Shown piece by piece: positions 28,401-43,400 of a stretch of 64,000 bases of DNA. The notes beneath the pieces were generated by a model. That model did not search any database, was not told the origin of the DNA, and worked only from the letters and a program-made list of their open reading frames with translations. The stretch's first letter is position 1; each line of letters starts with the position of its first letter. The position numbers and the translations under genes were made by a program. Source of the stretch: Acanthosoma haemorrhoidale (Eukaryota; Arthropoda; Insecta; Hemiptera; Acanthosomatidae); contig OV884013.1 in the NCBI GenBank assembly GCA_930367205.1, positions 89,467,333 to 89,531,332 of the forward strand. Reading direction: 5' to 3'.

Positions 28401-31400
28401 TTTTACATGTAGGTGTTGATTCTACCTAAGGGAAACAGATTCCAAACCAATAAAAAAAAAAATTAAGGGCCATTGAGCTAGCTTATGATTTGTAGTTGTT
28501 ATTAATAATAATAATACAAATTTTTAATCAGAATTTCTTAGAGGTAGGTAAGTTTGTACTATCGAGCCAATGACTATACTATTTCATAAACAAGTTAGTC
28601 CCCGCGGTAAAAGAATCGCGATGCTCGTCAGAAAACTCTCGCTATCCTTGGTAATTAGACAGCCGTTGAGAAGTGGGTTTCCGGCACCCTTTGTGCAACA
28701 ATTTCCCTACTTTCGATGTTCACACAGCTCTCTGAACATATTCTGTGATTTATTGGGTTAATTGTGTGTGTCTATTATTATACATCGATGGTGTTCATTA
28801 CTAAAGATGCTCGTGGGTCGTTAGTGAATGGATATTTAATTGCTACTTACCAAGCTGCTGCAACTAGTTTAGTGCTAACCTAGCATGAGAGTGCCTCACT
28901 ATCGATATATAGTCCAATTGCGGTTATCAGTATTAATAACTTTTGTACCAACTAATTCACCACGAATAAATATAAGTTACTTTCTTCTCTGACCAGAAAA
29001 TACCCGCCTAACTTTCCATATTTTCAATAAATCTTCGGCGTCCGTACAGAGAGAGAGAGAGGACTAGTTTCGGCCTAAAATTTTCCAAAATAAACTGGCA
29101 TATGATTGACCAAAATAAAAACGGTCTCTCATTGACTGTAGGCAGCAATGACCTGCCTATACAATGAATACGCACGCCGGACAGTGTCAAGGGCCAACGA
29201 GACGTCCCCACGGCGGGTGCCTCCAACAATAACAATTCAACACACCCTGTTCTTTTATTATTTTTTTGTCTAATTTATCCAATGTGAACAAATTTGTCAC
29301 TTCGGAAAATGAGCAAAAAGTGTCTGTCTTGGTATGGGCATTACGGATGACGGAAGAAGTAACACCAAATATGGTATTGCTGTTACCGGTAGTATGGTTT
29401 CCGGTAGAAAGCCGTAGAAAACGAACACTGAAACAAACTTTGATGAAAAAAATAGGATTCCAGATATTTGCAGAAGATGCGAAAGTTATCTCTTAATTTC
29501 CCCTTAACGAGGGGTAGGACATAAATAAGTTAAATCTAAATTTAAAAAATCCATCATTCACTTCGAATCTATGCAGAATAGTTCAGATCCTATAACTAGC
29601 ATCTCATGCCATCGGAAAAACATCCTTTGAATGGCCATCAATATTAAAATAGATTGCGTCACAGCTTTCTCTTTGAGATATTGTGGGTAAGTTGATCTTA
29701 TTTAAAAAAGTGGAAAGATGTTGCATCCATAAGGAATCGTTCAGTAACCCTGCAGTGACAATGTCGTGTGCCTTGAAGGTACGATGAGCTGGGTTTATAG
29801 CTGATTGAAAAAACATCGTAATAATTAATTATTTATTTACTTCATCTTTAGGGAGAACCCTCAAACCAGGCGAGTGATGTTATAGATTTCCAAAAATGTA
29901 TAACGTTATGGAGATATAATCGAGTATACTCTAATATGATTAGCAACAAGATAAAAATAGTTTGCCCTGTAATATTGAAGAAATGCTTGGAAGAGAAAAA
30001 GACACCGAACCAACAGTCACCAAGACAAAAGATATAAGCTTCACAGGGCACCACCCAATTATAATTTTAAAGGGGGGCAATTGAGTATAAATGAAATACC
30101 CGCATCGTGAATTCAACATAAACCATTCATTCTCAATGCTTCCATTATTAAGCCCTTATGGGCGAGCCCAAAGGGGATACTTTAAAACAATTACCGACCG
30201 GGGATAGCTTATGGTTTGTATGTGTTTTCTAGGAATCAATCGTAACAAATGAGCCAATCAATCGAAATAAAAAATATGCCAGATAATAAGAAATAAGAAA
30301 ATATACGAGGCATGAATTTTAGTCAAGGTAAAATAATAGTAAGCATATAAAATAAAAATAAATCCCCTTCTCTCTGTTTTTTTCAGACTTTTACAAGTCA
30401 AAGCACAGAAGGTATTTGTTATCTAAAGGTGTGAGGATATTTTTAAAACACTCGATGCAAAACTAATTTTATTGATATTACAAAACCTTATGTTCAAGGG
30501 CACAATAATTACATTGTTAATTCCTTTATTGTGCAATAATTACAATCTGCCTTTTATAAGGCAATAAAAGGGCACAATAATAGAATCATCATTTATTTTT
30601 TAAATGATGATAGGGCATAGTTTGTTTTTTACAATCATTTTGTGATTGTTTTGAAAGTAAAATTTAATTTTTTTTTTTTTTTTTTTACGTTTTGAAGTCC
30701 TTTATTGTGCTAAAATTACAATCTGCTAGGCAATAAGTAATTAAGATAAATGCTCTCATTCATACCATATTTACAATTTATCATTCACTCGCTCATTCAT
30801 ACAATATTTACAGACAGCCCAGAGGCCTCCCAAGTCCACATGCGAAGAGAAAGCGGAGTCTTGGGACGTCCCCCACGATCCTCCGTCAGCCACATCACCG
30901 GATACTAGCCAGTGGAGACTGACCAAGAGCGCGAGAGCCACAGACGCTCAGGACATGATGTGAGAAACTGGCCATTGCCAGGACTCCCACTGTCACGCGA
31001 TTATAGCAGGTCACGAGGCCACTGCCGTTTCAGTCTCCGAGGAGGGTTATAGGGATGAGTGGCGCAGTGCAATGACTGGGCTACAGGATTGGGGTGGTTG
31101 GAAAGGCTACTGTGGAATTTCATAAACTTGGAAGGAATGAGTTCTGGAATGTAGGGTATATTAAGGTCGTTATGAAGGGTTTTGTTGCTGACATAATAAG
31201 GGGCATTTACTATTGTTGTCAGGACTTGATTGAAAGGATTGGATACGCTTGATGTTCGACTTTTTTTCTTTCCCCCATAGCTCTATTCCGTATGTCCAGA
31301 TTGGTTTAAGTATAACTTTGTAGATTAGTAGTTTATTTTCTATTGAGAGATGGGATGTCCTTTGAAGTAGTCTGTACAGTTGTCCAAAGCGTCTGTTTAG

Positions 31401-34400
31401 TTCTTGTCTTTTTAGTCTCGTATGTGGGTTCCAGGTCAGTCGTTTGTCGAGATGGAAGCCTAAGTACCGTACTGTCTTGGATACAGGGAGAGGAATAGAA
31501 TTAAAATAAACTAGTGGACAAGACTTGCGGCAAAGGGTGAAGGTAATGTGGGAACATACTTTACCTATTAAATAACTTGTAGAGTGAACACAGCATTGTA
31601 TAACGACCTCTCCACTACAAGCCAATCGGTAATATAGGATTGTTTTCAATTTGAGTGATAAACTGGAGAAAAATTTTAAAAGCGAAACTTGTAAATTGCT
31701 GATCTCTTACTGCATTTCTAATACAGTCTCTGCGGACTGAAGGCTTCGCGTGCCGGCCAACAATCTATAACTACCTAACTAATAGGAGAAATTGTGAACC
31801 TGTAGCTACCTATATAATCAGAGCATGTTGGTCTTCAACTTATGTTTGAACTGAGTGAAACGTCCTCATGAACGACCAGTTTATTAACATAACTTGATCA
31901 GGCTGCGCGTTCCGTCTCACTTTTCTCCCGGCTCGTAATTAGTGTACTATTAGATATTGGTGTTATACCCTCAGCTGCATGCATAGGGATGAGTACCAAC
32001 TGATTCATTAGAATATCAAGTGACTCTTTCACTTACGACAAATGGATGGGTATTTTTGTATCATATTCCTCAGCCAAAATCATACCGGTACCTCGAATTC
32101 TAACTATGATATAATCGTGCTGAATGAAATGCCCTGAGCGTCTGTAGTTCTCGGGCTGTTGGTCAACCTCCTGTCTGTCTCGTATCTGGTGACGTGGCTG
32201 ATGGAGGAGCGTGGGGGACTTCCCAAAAGTTCGCTTCCTCTTAAGCATGCGAGGAAGGTGACAACCATGCAGGTTTGGAAGGTATCTGGGCTGTTTGTAC
32301 ATACTGTATGAATGAAGTAGTGTAAATATATGGTATGAATGAGAACATTGACCTCAATTACTTATTGCCCAATAAGGCTGATTTCGCAATAAAGATTGAT
32401 GTAAATGAATGATTATTAGGCTGCCATAAAATCAGGGGTCTGACAATTAGAGATATATAGTTCAGTCTCTGCAAAGGATTCTTTATCTTTTTAATATATA
32501 AAAAGTGTGCTGTAGAATTTGTGTTGGTTTTCCTTGGCTCTCACTAACAAAATGGATTGAATTTGGGTACAACTACCAAGGGACAGCCCATTACAGAAAG
32601 TAATGAATACAGTGAAAACGAAAACTGTGGGAAGGGAAACGTGAAGATGTTATCTGCGAGGAGATCCACTGAGATACTAGGCCCTTCGGAACGTGTAGGC
32701 TACCGGCAATCGTTCGTTATGAGGTCAGCAACACAAAAGCCGTGTAAATCCCTTGATTAGCTGAGAAGGCGTCGAAATTACTACTTCGCAGGAAACTTGA
32801 TATTAATCTATTAATTGCCATCTTACCAATAGTTCAATAATGTAAGAGGCGAATGCGGATGTCTCACAAAGCAAAAGCCCAGGCTTCTAGCAAAATATTG
32901 GCAAAGAACCCGAATCTGACGAGGGAAATAAATGTAAATTCAATAGAAATAGTGACTTTTTCATGCTTGAAGACCCCATTATCCTCGAGAGCAGTGGCCG
33001 AAGAAAGTCCCCCTTCCAGAAGCTTGAGGTACTGACCCGCGCAAGGCCACCACTAGCGTAGCATTGACCGCCAATAGAACCGTTACCTTCAATACTACTT
33101 TCACCCACACGATCGGAATGAGTGCGTAATATCAAATGTGTTTTTGGTTAAATAATAAATTATGATACCTTCGACACACTTTTATTATATTTTGTTTTCT
33201 TCTGGCCTATTCTTCTCGGATCACCAATTCAGTAGGATAAGTCAGGAAAACAAAATACAATGAAGACCGACCCACAGCTAAAGTTTGAAATAAAAACTTT
33301 TATTACTTAAAACTCATAACTCCTTTTAATAGTTTTACTACTATAATTATTATTATTTAATCCTTATTATTGTGGAGTTAGGTATGTGAATTAGAATACA
33401 CCTGTCTCCACATTGTAAACCACTAAAATATTGGCAAAGAAAATTCTTAAAATCTAATTGTATTTGCGAATTTTTATTTGATTTTGACGGTTGTCTCTCA
33501 GAACTATATTTTTGGAAATTCTATTTGTCCTCAATCCTGGGGAAAAAAAAAATCGATGGTTTTTATCAAATATAAAGTCTGAACCATCATGTTGTAGTTG
33601 GAAAAATAGGTCTTAATAGTAGATGATAGGAGGTTTAATTTTTTTTTTTTTATTCTTCAGCACAAAATATAGGGTCGTGGAATATATCTTAAACATTATG
33701 ACAATAGTGACCGACCTACAAAAAAGCAGTTTTGAGATAATATTGTTTGAATGTTTTCAATTCTGAATTGTGGATTGATCCTATACTGACCAATTTCCTA
33801 TTGTGTCACTGTTAACATAAATTCTGCTACACGTTTTTAAGTAAGGCAAACTTTAAAAAAAAAACATCTTTCTGCAATAACTATTTTCCAATTACTTACT
33901 TTCAATAGGAAATCAGATAGTTTTTACATAGCTTAAATAATTATCGACTCATATTTCTCTGTTGAACCCAGACAGTTAGTAATGATAAAAAAAGAGCGCT
34001 GGCCCCCTTGCACATTTTTGCGGATCATATCACGTTTACTCGTTGATACTGTTAACGAGGAGAAGATGATAAAGCATTTTACTTACAAATTGATGGAATT
34101 TCTTTAAACGTAAAAGGCCCTGTAACTTTAATAGAAATTTTTGACTAGACGTGAAAGGCAAGCGTGTAATACACTTGAGGCCACAGCTGCATTGAGCCCC
34201 TTTTTTTGGTCACCGTGAAGCGCAACTGAGATACGATGGAGCTAACAACGGTTGCGTAACTATCTTAATTAATCCACAAGTCTGATGCCTAGTAATAATT
34301 TAATTGATTGTTGTAGCTCTCATTTGGTGTAGTGGTTGTGAACTGCTCCATAATATGAATGAAATGATTTTTTTCATTTCCATAAACATCGTGGGTGAAC

Positions 34401-37400
34401 ATCAATGAATAGCTAATATTTCAGCTATAAATGAGAGTACTTAAAAGCGTAAATAAATAAACAAGCAATTGATTGTAATTGCATGTGATAAGAAATCAAA
34501 TAAAAACTTTTTTAGTGAAATTAAACTATAACATTAAAATGATCTGTTGAAAATTATACAGAACTTCAGTAACTTGCGTTTTATAAAATTATTCTTAGAA
34601 TTTAAAGAGACATTGCTCCAAAATGAAGTGAAGATTGATGAGTCAAAATACGTGATTATAACGAAATCATTTTTAATGTGTACCAACACGTTCCCATATT
34701 TGGTCACTTCTTCAAGTAAATGCTAATATGACATTTTTTTATGCTTTGCAATGGCATCCTGCCTAAATAAATGAAAAAAGAAGAAAGTAAAATTTAGACA
34801 AATTTTCCAGGTAAGAGCGAAATTACATAAACTGAAATAGGGACTTCAATCGAGGAAGAAAGGCGAGGACAACATTTACAGAAGATAGGAACATATTTCG
34901 TAATCTTGAGATTTAGAAGACACTGAAATTGTATCAAATATCTCAATATTGATGTTTATGAAATCAGAAACGACTAGAAGTAATAGTAGCAAATGTCGGA
35001 ATACAAGTTTTTTGAGTAGTCACAGTTTTAGTAAGGCATAATGCACAGTGTAATTATTTGGTCAACAAAAGTCAATTACTCATTCGTGAATCAAACAAAT
35101 ATCTTATTTATATATATTTCATATATTTCATAAGATGTTCATATATTTCAAGTGTTATCTTATTTAATATATAGCAAGTTACCTATACATATATATATTT
35201 TTAAATCAAGTTTCAATTCGATTATGTATGGAAATCTTCAACCTATAAAATAAAAATATTTCCTTTTGATATTTCCTCCTTGACCAAATGTTATTACGTT
35301 TACAACAAAAATAAATAATGTCAATTGTCACTTTGTGAATAATTTATTTTTCTCCCCGTTTACATATTGGTATCATTTACTAGGTAAAATCGGTCTATCA
35401 CAAAACGTCCTCAAGAAATGTCGATATAAATGACTTTGGTTTGTTGAGTTATGAAAAAATTATACTGCCATCACTAATTATGACGTCTAACAAGAAGAGA
35501 GAGACTGAAAGTGAAGCCGAAACATGATAAGAAGTGGAGCTGGGAAACTGTGACAGTACCGAAAGTGAAATGAGGCTGTTAAGGGCGAGGTCTCGGGAGT
35601 GGAAGTGTTTCTGCATTGTCTTCGTTCCTTCCCACGCATTTTTTTATTCTGTTTATTCTCTTATTTTTATATGTCTGTGGGAACTGGGGTTTACATACTA
35701 CTACTCATAGGTATATGTATGTATATAATTAATCAAAAATAATGAAGTATAATATAAGATATAAGCTCCTTTTTTGTGAATCCAAATTTAACGTATCAAT
35801 TGATTAAATTATAATGAATGTTGAGTATTTTACTATCATGCCTGCAGAAAATATCTAACCTAAAAAACTTGGTAGTGAACTTATAACAATAAGTCACAAA
35901 TTAGATATAATGGATTGATTTATTCGTTTAAAAGGAAGGGAACTTTATGTGAAATGAAATCAAAAATATAATTTAATATCTACTCATTGCCGTTACACAA
36001 TACTAAACTACAGTTTAAATAATTCATTTAAATGAGCTCTCCATTATTATTTATAATTCATACTCAGGTATTTGTACTAATTGACTATGTGGAACAGTCG
36101 TCTCCGAGGTAACAACAACCCGTTGCTGTGTTAAACCTAATGCGTCAGGGATGGCTTGCTCCAAAATATATATGTGTGTCTTTGACTTAATAAGCAACAG
36201 TTGCCATTGTCTATATATAAATTAGGCTCTCCAAGGATCTACGGTCTCATAAATTTTATTTTAACCATTAAAAATATTATACTTGCACTAAAAATATCTT
36301 GTTTGACATTGCATAAAAATGCACACAGTCAAAAACAATAGGGAAAGATAGGCCGAGAAGTGTGATCATTAGAAATCGCTGTGGTTTGAAATAGCTCAAA
36401 AGTCGAGGGCTGGTTGGGTTATTAAAGAGAGATACGAGACCTACACTTTTTAACGTAGAAATTTTCGTTATTATTTCTTAGCTAAAGCAGCCGTAAGAGG
36501 TATTGTTCAATAGACCATTTTAGAATTCGGATCGATTATACGTCTCCATCCAGAACAAAATGACTGATAAGATCACCCTGGACCTGACTGAATTTGAGCC
36601 TCTTTCTTCGGGCACGGTAGAATAACCAAACAAAAAACAACTGTCATACATAGATATAATATATAAATCGCATAACTAAGTGTTTTTTTCCAAGTTGCAT
36701 TTATTATTTATTGCACGAAAAAGTTGTTTTAATCATTAAATAATATATTAATAAAAGAGCATTGATCATTTTGTTAGTGGGAGGTAAAGTGGAAACTCCA
36801 TACAATATAATATAATAATGGAAGTAAAGCTTCCAGGAATACAGTTTTAATCTAATCTAAGAAAATATTGTATGATTAAGAAAAATATAATGTTTACTCT
36901 CTGATTAATTTTTTTTTTTAAACTGTGTATAGTCTAAATTAATGTTAGAGAGTACTGGTCCTGCGTACAGATACCGTAGAGACAAATACCAGAGATTTCA
37001 TGGTTGCTTTGAACAGTTGCAGCTGTTCACAACAAAGAGTGTTGTTGATATAAAGGAAGTGACACAGGTGAGTGAATGGGACTTGTATGGGACATTCACC
37101 AACGTCTGACCAACTGGGACATGTCTCCGACACAGTGAGAGTTTTATTAGGAGAGGCCCCGTTTTTATTCACTTTCGATAATAAATGCTACGGCCGCTTT
37201 CTAAAAGATCATTTTAAACTATACGTCTCGTAAATTTGTTTTTACAACTGTCCAACGACGACAGAGTTTCATAAGTTCAGCGGTGAACAGTTGTTAATGG
37301 CTATGCCACGCTTCTAAGAACTGTTCGAGTTTAGTGTTCCCACACTCAAGAGAAACAAGAAGAAAGCCATAGAGTGAATGTTAATCTAATGTTATAGATA

Positions 37401-40400
37401 AATTTCTTTAGGGTGATTACCGCTTGTGGCCAACAATATTTCCAGATCAATGATGGTGGATTGTAGACAGATTCACAAGCGGTTGACATATAAAAGAATG
37501 ATTGAGCTATGATTAATGCTTTATTGAACAGAATATGTGCTAAATATAAACATACACAACAGATATTTAATTATATGATTAAGATATCCTGCTCAACTTC
37601 TTGTTGCTATAGTATGTTGCGTAAACAATGCTAACATTATTACAGAACAGCTGGTAATTGATAATTAGTTAATAACCTATGACATTCACCCCCCCCCCTC
37701 CTAGTGAGTGACATGGTCTCTTAAGTAAGAGACCAGAGTTTTTCGTTCCCTATTACTCCTGAACGCTTCTTGTCTTTGGATTAGGGTTGGATCTGTGTCA
37801 GATCCTGTCGAAGGTCGTTCTATGACTTCAACTTCCGCTGAGAATTGATATGGGGTGTCCAGAGCTGGTTCGTATTATTTTCCGGCTCTAATAGTAGTCG
37901 GAGTCACAGTTGGAAGCGAGAATATTCAAGATTTCTCTTCAACAGTAGCAAATTTAGTTTGGCGAACTGATCAAGGACTGAGTTGGCTTTCATGAGTCAA
38001 GATAGTTAAAAGATGAAATATGTATTGGCTCAATGTTAGAAGCTCTAAAATACAGTGGTATTCACCTTAAAAGAGAAGCCACCTCCATGTCCGTTTCCTG
38101 CGTCTGGTGGGATCAGAGAGGGTTTGGGGGCTCTTTTAAGAGGGTTGTATTTCGGAATTATACTTGTTAATTAATCTTATTGTTGAAAATGTTTGCGTCT
38201 ATTTTTATTGCCATCTTTTCTATTTCGTTCATCGGTTTATGAGGTAGAAGAATTGCGGTGGGGGATGCATTTCTGAGGCCTTTAGAATTCAAATGTTTGT
38301 AGAACGTACTGTCTTTTCTGGAAAAATGCTCCTTATATCTGACCTTTAATTCTACAAGTCCTACTCACATACGTGGCACTAGATTCCTCACATTTTATAA
38401 GGTACAAACCCGATCGCTCTTCTATAGTAATTGAGTCTTTGATCCTGGAAATTTGAGTTTTCAGTGTTCCTAGACCTCTGTATGAAACTCCTATTCCTGA
38501 GTTTTTAATGTTTTGCCTAGTATATCTGACATATATCCTAAGTATCAGACATCAAAAGCGCTTGAATTATTATAAATATAATAAAAAACTGAGGCTAGGC
38601 CCAAGTAGCTTATATCAAACTCAGCTTGGTAATATCGGTGATATAGAACAAGCTTGGTCTTTTCTCACCCCCCCCCCTACTCTGACTAGGTCACTAGGGA
38701 CCTGCTCTATTCAAATCTTTAACTAAATGATATTTTAATCTTCACGAGCCTATAACGCACTCAATAACTTTTAAACAATTTTCCAATAACTGAACACTCA
38801 AAGCAAGTTTAACAATAAGGAATAAAATACTCAGACACCCATTAAATAGCTAAGCTCTTTGAAAAAATCTCATAATCACTTATGAAAGCTCACATACAAA
38901 CATGTTTATACTGGCTAACAGGTTCTCGTGTCTTTTTTACTGCCCACTTTCTCCTGTCGTTCTTGTCGAAGCGGTGCATAAATCTTAACTCATCGCCATA
39001 CGATGAATCGTTCATTTCGAAGTTCTTAGTGGAGTTTTTAGAGTAATCGCAGAAAGTTTAATTTTCTCGATATTGTCTCAAATAGTTTTTTTTTTTTTTT
39101 AGGAAGAATGAGACATTTGAATATTAGGTTCATTTCGGGTACTCGAATGTACTGCAAGCTTATGAACAGATGAACTTCCTTCGAAATTTTTTCACCACTT
39201 GAGGCACTTCCATAAATAGAAGGCAGCCTATCCTCCCGTTCTATTAACGATAAAGTTTTATATATTGCATATGTAGTATTATTTATAGAGATTTCAAATT
39301 TTTATTAAGAATGAGCTCAATACACACTCAATTCATTGGCGGCTAATGAAGAATTTCTATGCTAAGGATAGTTAAATTATTAAATTTCACATGAATATTC
39401 ATGAACGAATCTTAAAATTTTAATAAAAAAGCGTCCACTGCATTATTAATAAGATTACATTGGCTGCCGAAATCTAGTTATGACAATATAGAATAACACA
39501 AAATATAAAGTCAATTGTGAATTGTTATGAACATTATTAACAATTATTAGTGGTGGTATTGATACCATGATTTTCATAGAAGTCCCTGGTTCGAGAGCCA
39601 ATCAATAACTGTATTTTTTCTTCGAATAATTACTAAAAGTAGTTTGATCAATTGAAAATGGATAGTGTCTGTCGGAAATTTTCCAAATTAATAATTAGTT
39701 TGCTATCTCTGTTTATTATTATCATTGTTGTTTATTGTTCTCCCTAATTGCCTCAAACAATTTCTTCTCTTCTTAAATTTTGTTGTTGGTAATTTCATTT
39801 TAGGATAGTTATCTTCAATTACACAGATGCAAGTAGATTTCAAATAGACTCGGAAGCGAGAGTTTTCGTCCTTGTGTTTTTATATGATCATTTCATTTAT
39901 TTCTTATTTCTTAAACCACTTCTCAATTGTTTAAGACCCCTACTCGTCTTCACTAAACTTCCAGATCAATATTTTGCTATGTGGTATTCCCAAAATGTAT
40001 ACAGCCACCAGTGGACTCTCACCACTGTACTGTAACAATCAACCTCCACCGAGGATTCCCACACCCCTTACTCCTCTCACACCCCCTTCAAGCAGGTCCT
40101 CCTAGTACAAGGATCCGATCACCCTAAATATTTTATATTTCTCCCTCATCCTAAAATTCTAACTAGAGAGCTTAGAAAAAAAAAAAAAAAAAAAAAAAAA
40201 TATACGTAACAAGTGTTCGGCCAAATTGTATGTTCAAACCCCCAAACATTGTAAGTCCAATGTCAATGTTCAAACCCCATTGTTTTGAGGTTTTTCAAAG
40301 GGACACAAACAACTTTAATTTTACATCTTGTCAAGTATGATCTGATATTAACTACTTTTAAATAATAATTAATTGATTATCGACCCTTCATCATTGCCAG

Positions 40401-43400
40401 GTGTGCTGTAAAGGTTTCGTAGTATAAGAGATGTCATTGAAACTGTTTACCCTAATGATGGGTTTAGCCTCTGCTTTTTATGAACCAGTTCTAATGAATG
40501 ATATATTATTTTTTTATTTGTGGAATCAAATTTTTATTACTCAGTATAGTAACGTCATCCATCAACTACTAATTGGTGGAGCGACGAGTATTGATGCATA
40601 CAAGACAAATTGACAGCATGGTTACATAGGTTGTAGTCCAAACGATTCAGTTTCAGAATACAACTTAGGCTAAATTCTCCTAACTTCCTTTATTTTTAAT
40701 TCATGACAAACAAAGATTGCTATTTTCTCTTGGTCCGATACTACTCAAGGCTTTCTATACGAAGTGCCCATTATTTCGTTGGGAAATTGCATTTTCCTAT
40801 CTGCGGTGTAGGTACTTTTAGATTGGGTAAAATTGTGCGGAGTTAAATGGAAACACATCCTAGGAGACACGAATCGGAGAAGAGCAGCTAGCTCCAAGAG
40901 TTGAGGCTTTCACTATAGGTCTTTGGGTCAGAAGTTTCTCTGAGTTGAGACAATGCCCCACACCTTCCTCACTCATCGAGTGGCTAAGTCATCGAGATCC
41001 CATCTGACCTTAGAAAGGTGTTTTTTAGTTATGAATTAGTTACTGTTAATATAGTCTGGCTTGGTCTCATGTACTACCTACTAACTCGAAGGAACCAGTA
41101 AATGAAGCGTCCTAAAGCAAAATGGAATAAATCTACTTTTGGAAATAAATTTGTGTTCACAATTGCCAATTCATAAACAAATGCATTATTCCAATTTTAT
41201 TCGAATTTAATAAAAAAAATGCCTTCTCTAAGCATAAAATACTAAGAAGAAAACAACCCATATTACTTTTCTATGTAGTTATGATTAATTGTATGCTAAA
41301 AAAAAAATGCTATTGGAATGTGAAATGGCATTATCCTCCAAGCAGTTTGGTAAAAATATCAGAAACAAAATAGCAATCAAATAAAAGACACCTTCTTTGT
41401 CTTTCCGCAGTAAATATATTTTTATGAACTCTTTGCTGCCTCACGCTATCATTTTGAAGTGCTCATTTAATTTCCTATCTGGGCAGTGTCTGGACTGTGA
41501 CTACATACAAAAGAGTTCTATTTCATCGAACCATCAATGGATTAATGGCTCAGCTTGAAAATAGTACATAAGTATGATGTCTAAAATTGTACATATTTTT
41601 ATTGATTTAAAAATATCGTTTTTTTGGTATCATTCAAATATTATTAAAAATAAATAAATCCATTGCACGATATCACATAAAGAGGTTGTGCCGAGGAAAG
41701 GTTGTCACCGTAATTGGTAGGAAATAAAGTAGGTATAGTTATTAACAGGGTGATCGTAGCTTTCGCTTGGTCAGTGCTTCCATTTGATGCTAAGGTGCTT
41801 ACAATTAGAGTAACAGAAGAAAATATAATAAAGTGGTGGGTAAATGATTACTTACTGTTAGTAATTAGAAGTAAATACTTTCCTTTCATATTAAAAAGAG
41901 AATCGCATTAAAGTTACTTTTTTTTTTTTTTTCCCCTCTTTCATAGCCCCTTTAAATTTACAGATAATTATATATAATTATAGATCCTAAGGCGAATCTA
42001 TTTACAAATTATTTTTGTATTTCCTGTAGCATCGCTACATTATATACACATTTCGTTATTTTATAAAAATTAGATAATGAATAAGCAAGTATAATGATAC
42101 ACATTCTACATGACTTGACTGAACTGACTAATAAACGTGATGGGACTCACCTTTTTGATCAAACTTAAAACTAACTTACATACTAATTCTTAATCCAACT
42201 TTTCCCCGACAGTCTCTTGACATCTGTGCGAGAGGGTTGGTGGGGCCATAGTGTTAAACACTGGGTTGGTTAGGTGCTGCAACGAATAAAAAAACTTGAT
42301 GTGTCTCCGGCGGATGAACTCACCCCCCGACGGCATACCAAGCAATGGGTGCAGGTCAGCGTTCTTTAACCTCTCGAGAGAGGTATGTTGGACCACTTTT
42401 CGCATGATCCCATTCTGGTAATGTTGGAAACATTTGGCTGTATTGTCAGTCAAGTGGGTAAATAGCGGGGCACTGTAGAGCAGAGCTGGCCGGAGGACAC
42501 ATTTATCAGTTTGATTAAAGTTACTGACGTCGTGATTAATAATATGTACCAGGTTTTGGGACATGATTTACTGGGATTGGAACTAGGGACAGGAGCTCTC
42601 CCTGTGTATTATACTTTACATAATTGTAATTAGACCAACTGTTAATAGCTGGCCACACATGAACGGGCCTAGGATTTTTCTAGGAGAAACGGTAAAACCC
42701 GCGGGACTTGCCTGTACGCCATTGACGAACTACGATCGATAGAGGCAGATATCTGTGAAGGATGTGGGACGGGAGTCAACTCACCACGCACGTACGGTTG
42801 GGCTGACAGTCCTGCCTGTCACTTTGTATATATGTATTTGTATATTTCCCCTCCCTGAAGTCTGACTAGTTTATTAAAAAAATACAAACTTGCTAGTTAG
42901 ATTTATTCTGTCTATTTATTCCTCAATTTTTTCTGGGACCATATGTATATTCAGAAAATGTTAATTTATATTTAATATTTTGTGTACCAATAATGTTTTT
43001 ATTTCCACCACTTCTGTCATTTTAATTATGTTTAAATTTATCTATTTATTCATTTATTTATAATTTGTAAATAAATAACCACTAGTATATTTAAAAAAAA
43101 TTAATATTGAATAATAATTATTTTATCACCTATGTGATGATTCATTTGTGTATTTATTTACTCTAATAGAATACTTGTCACCACTGTACCGTAACAATCA
43201 ACCTCCACCGAGGATTCCCACACTCCTTACTCCTCTCACACCACCTTCAAGCAGGTCCTCCTAGTACAAGGATCCGATCACCCTAAATATTTCATATTTC
43301 TCCCTCATCCTAAAATTCTAACTAGAGAGCTTGGAAAAAAAACAACAAAAAAAAACTAGTAAACACTTCTTTTCTATTAATTAATTTTTTTTAAGTCTTA

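Noticed and set aside
34320..34360. tRNA gene (TGGTGTAGTGGTTGTGAAC)
   Set aside because: An A-box-like sequence only. No B box, cloverleaf or terminator.
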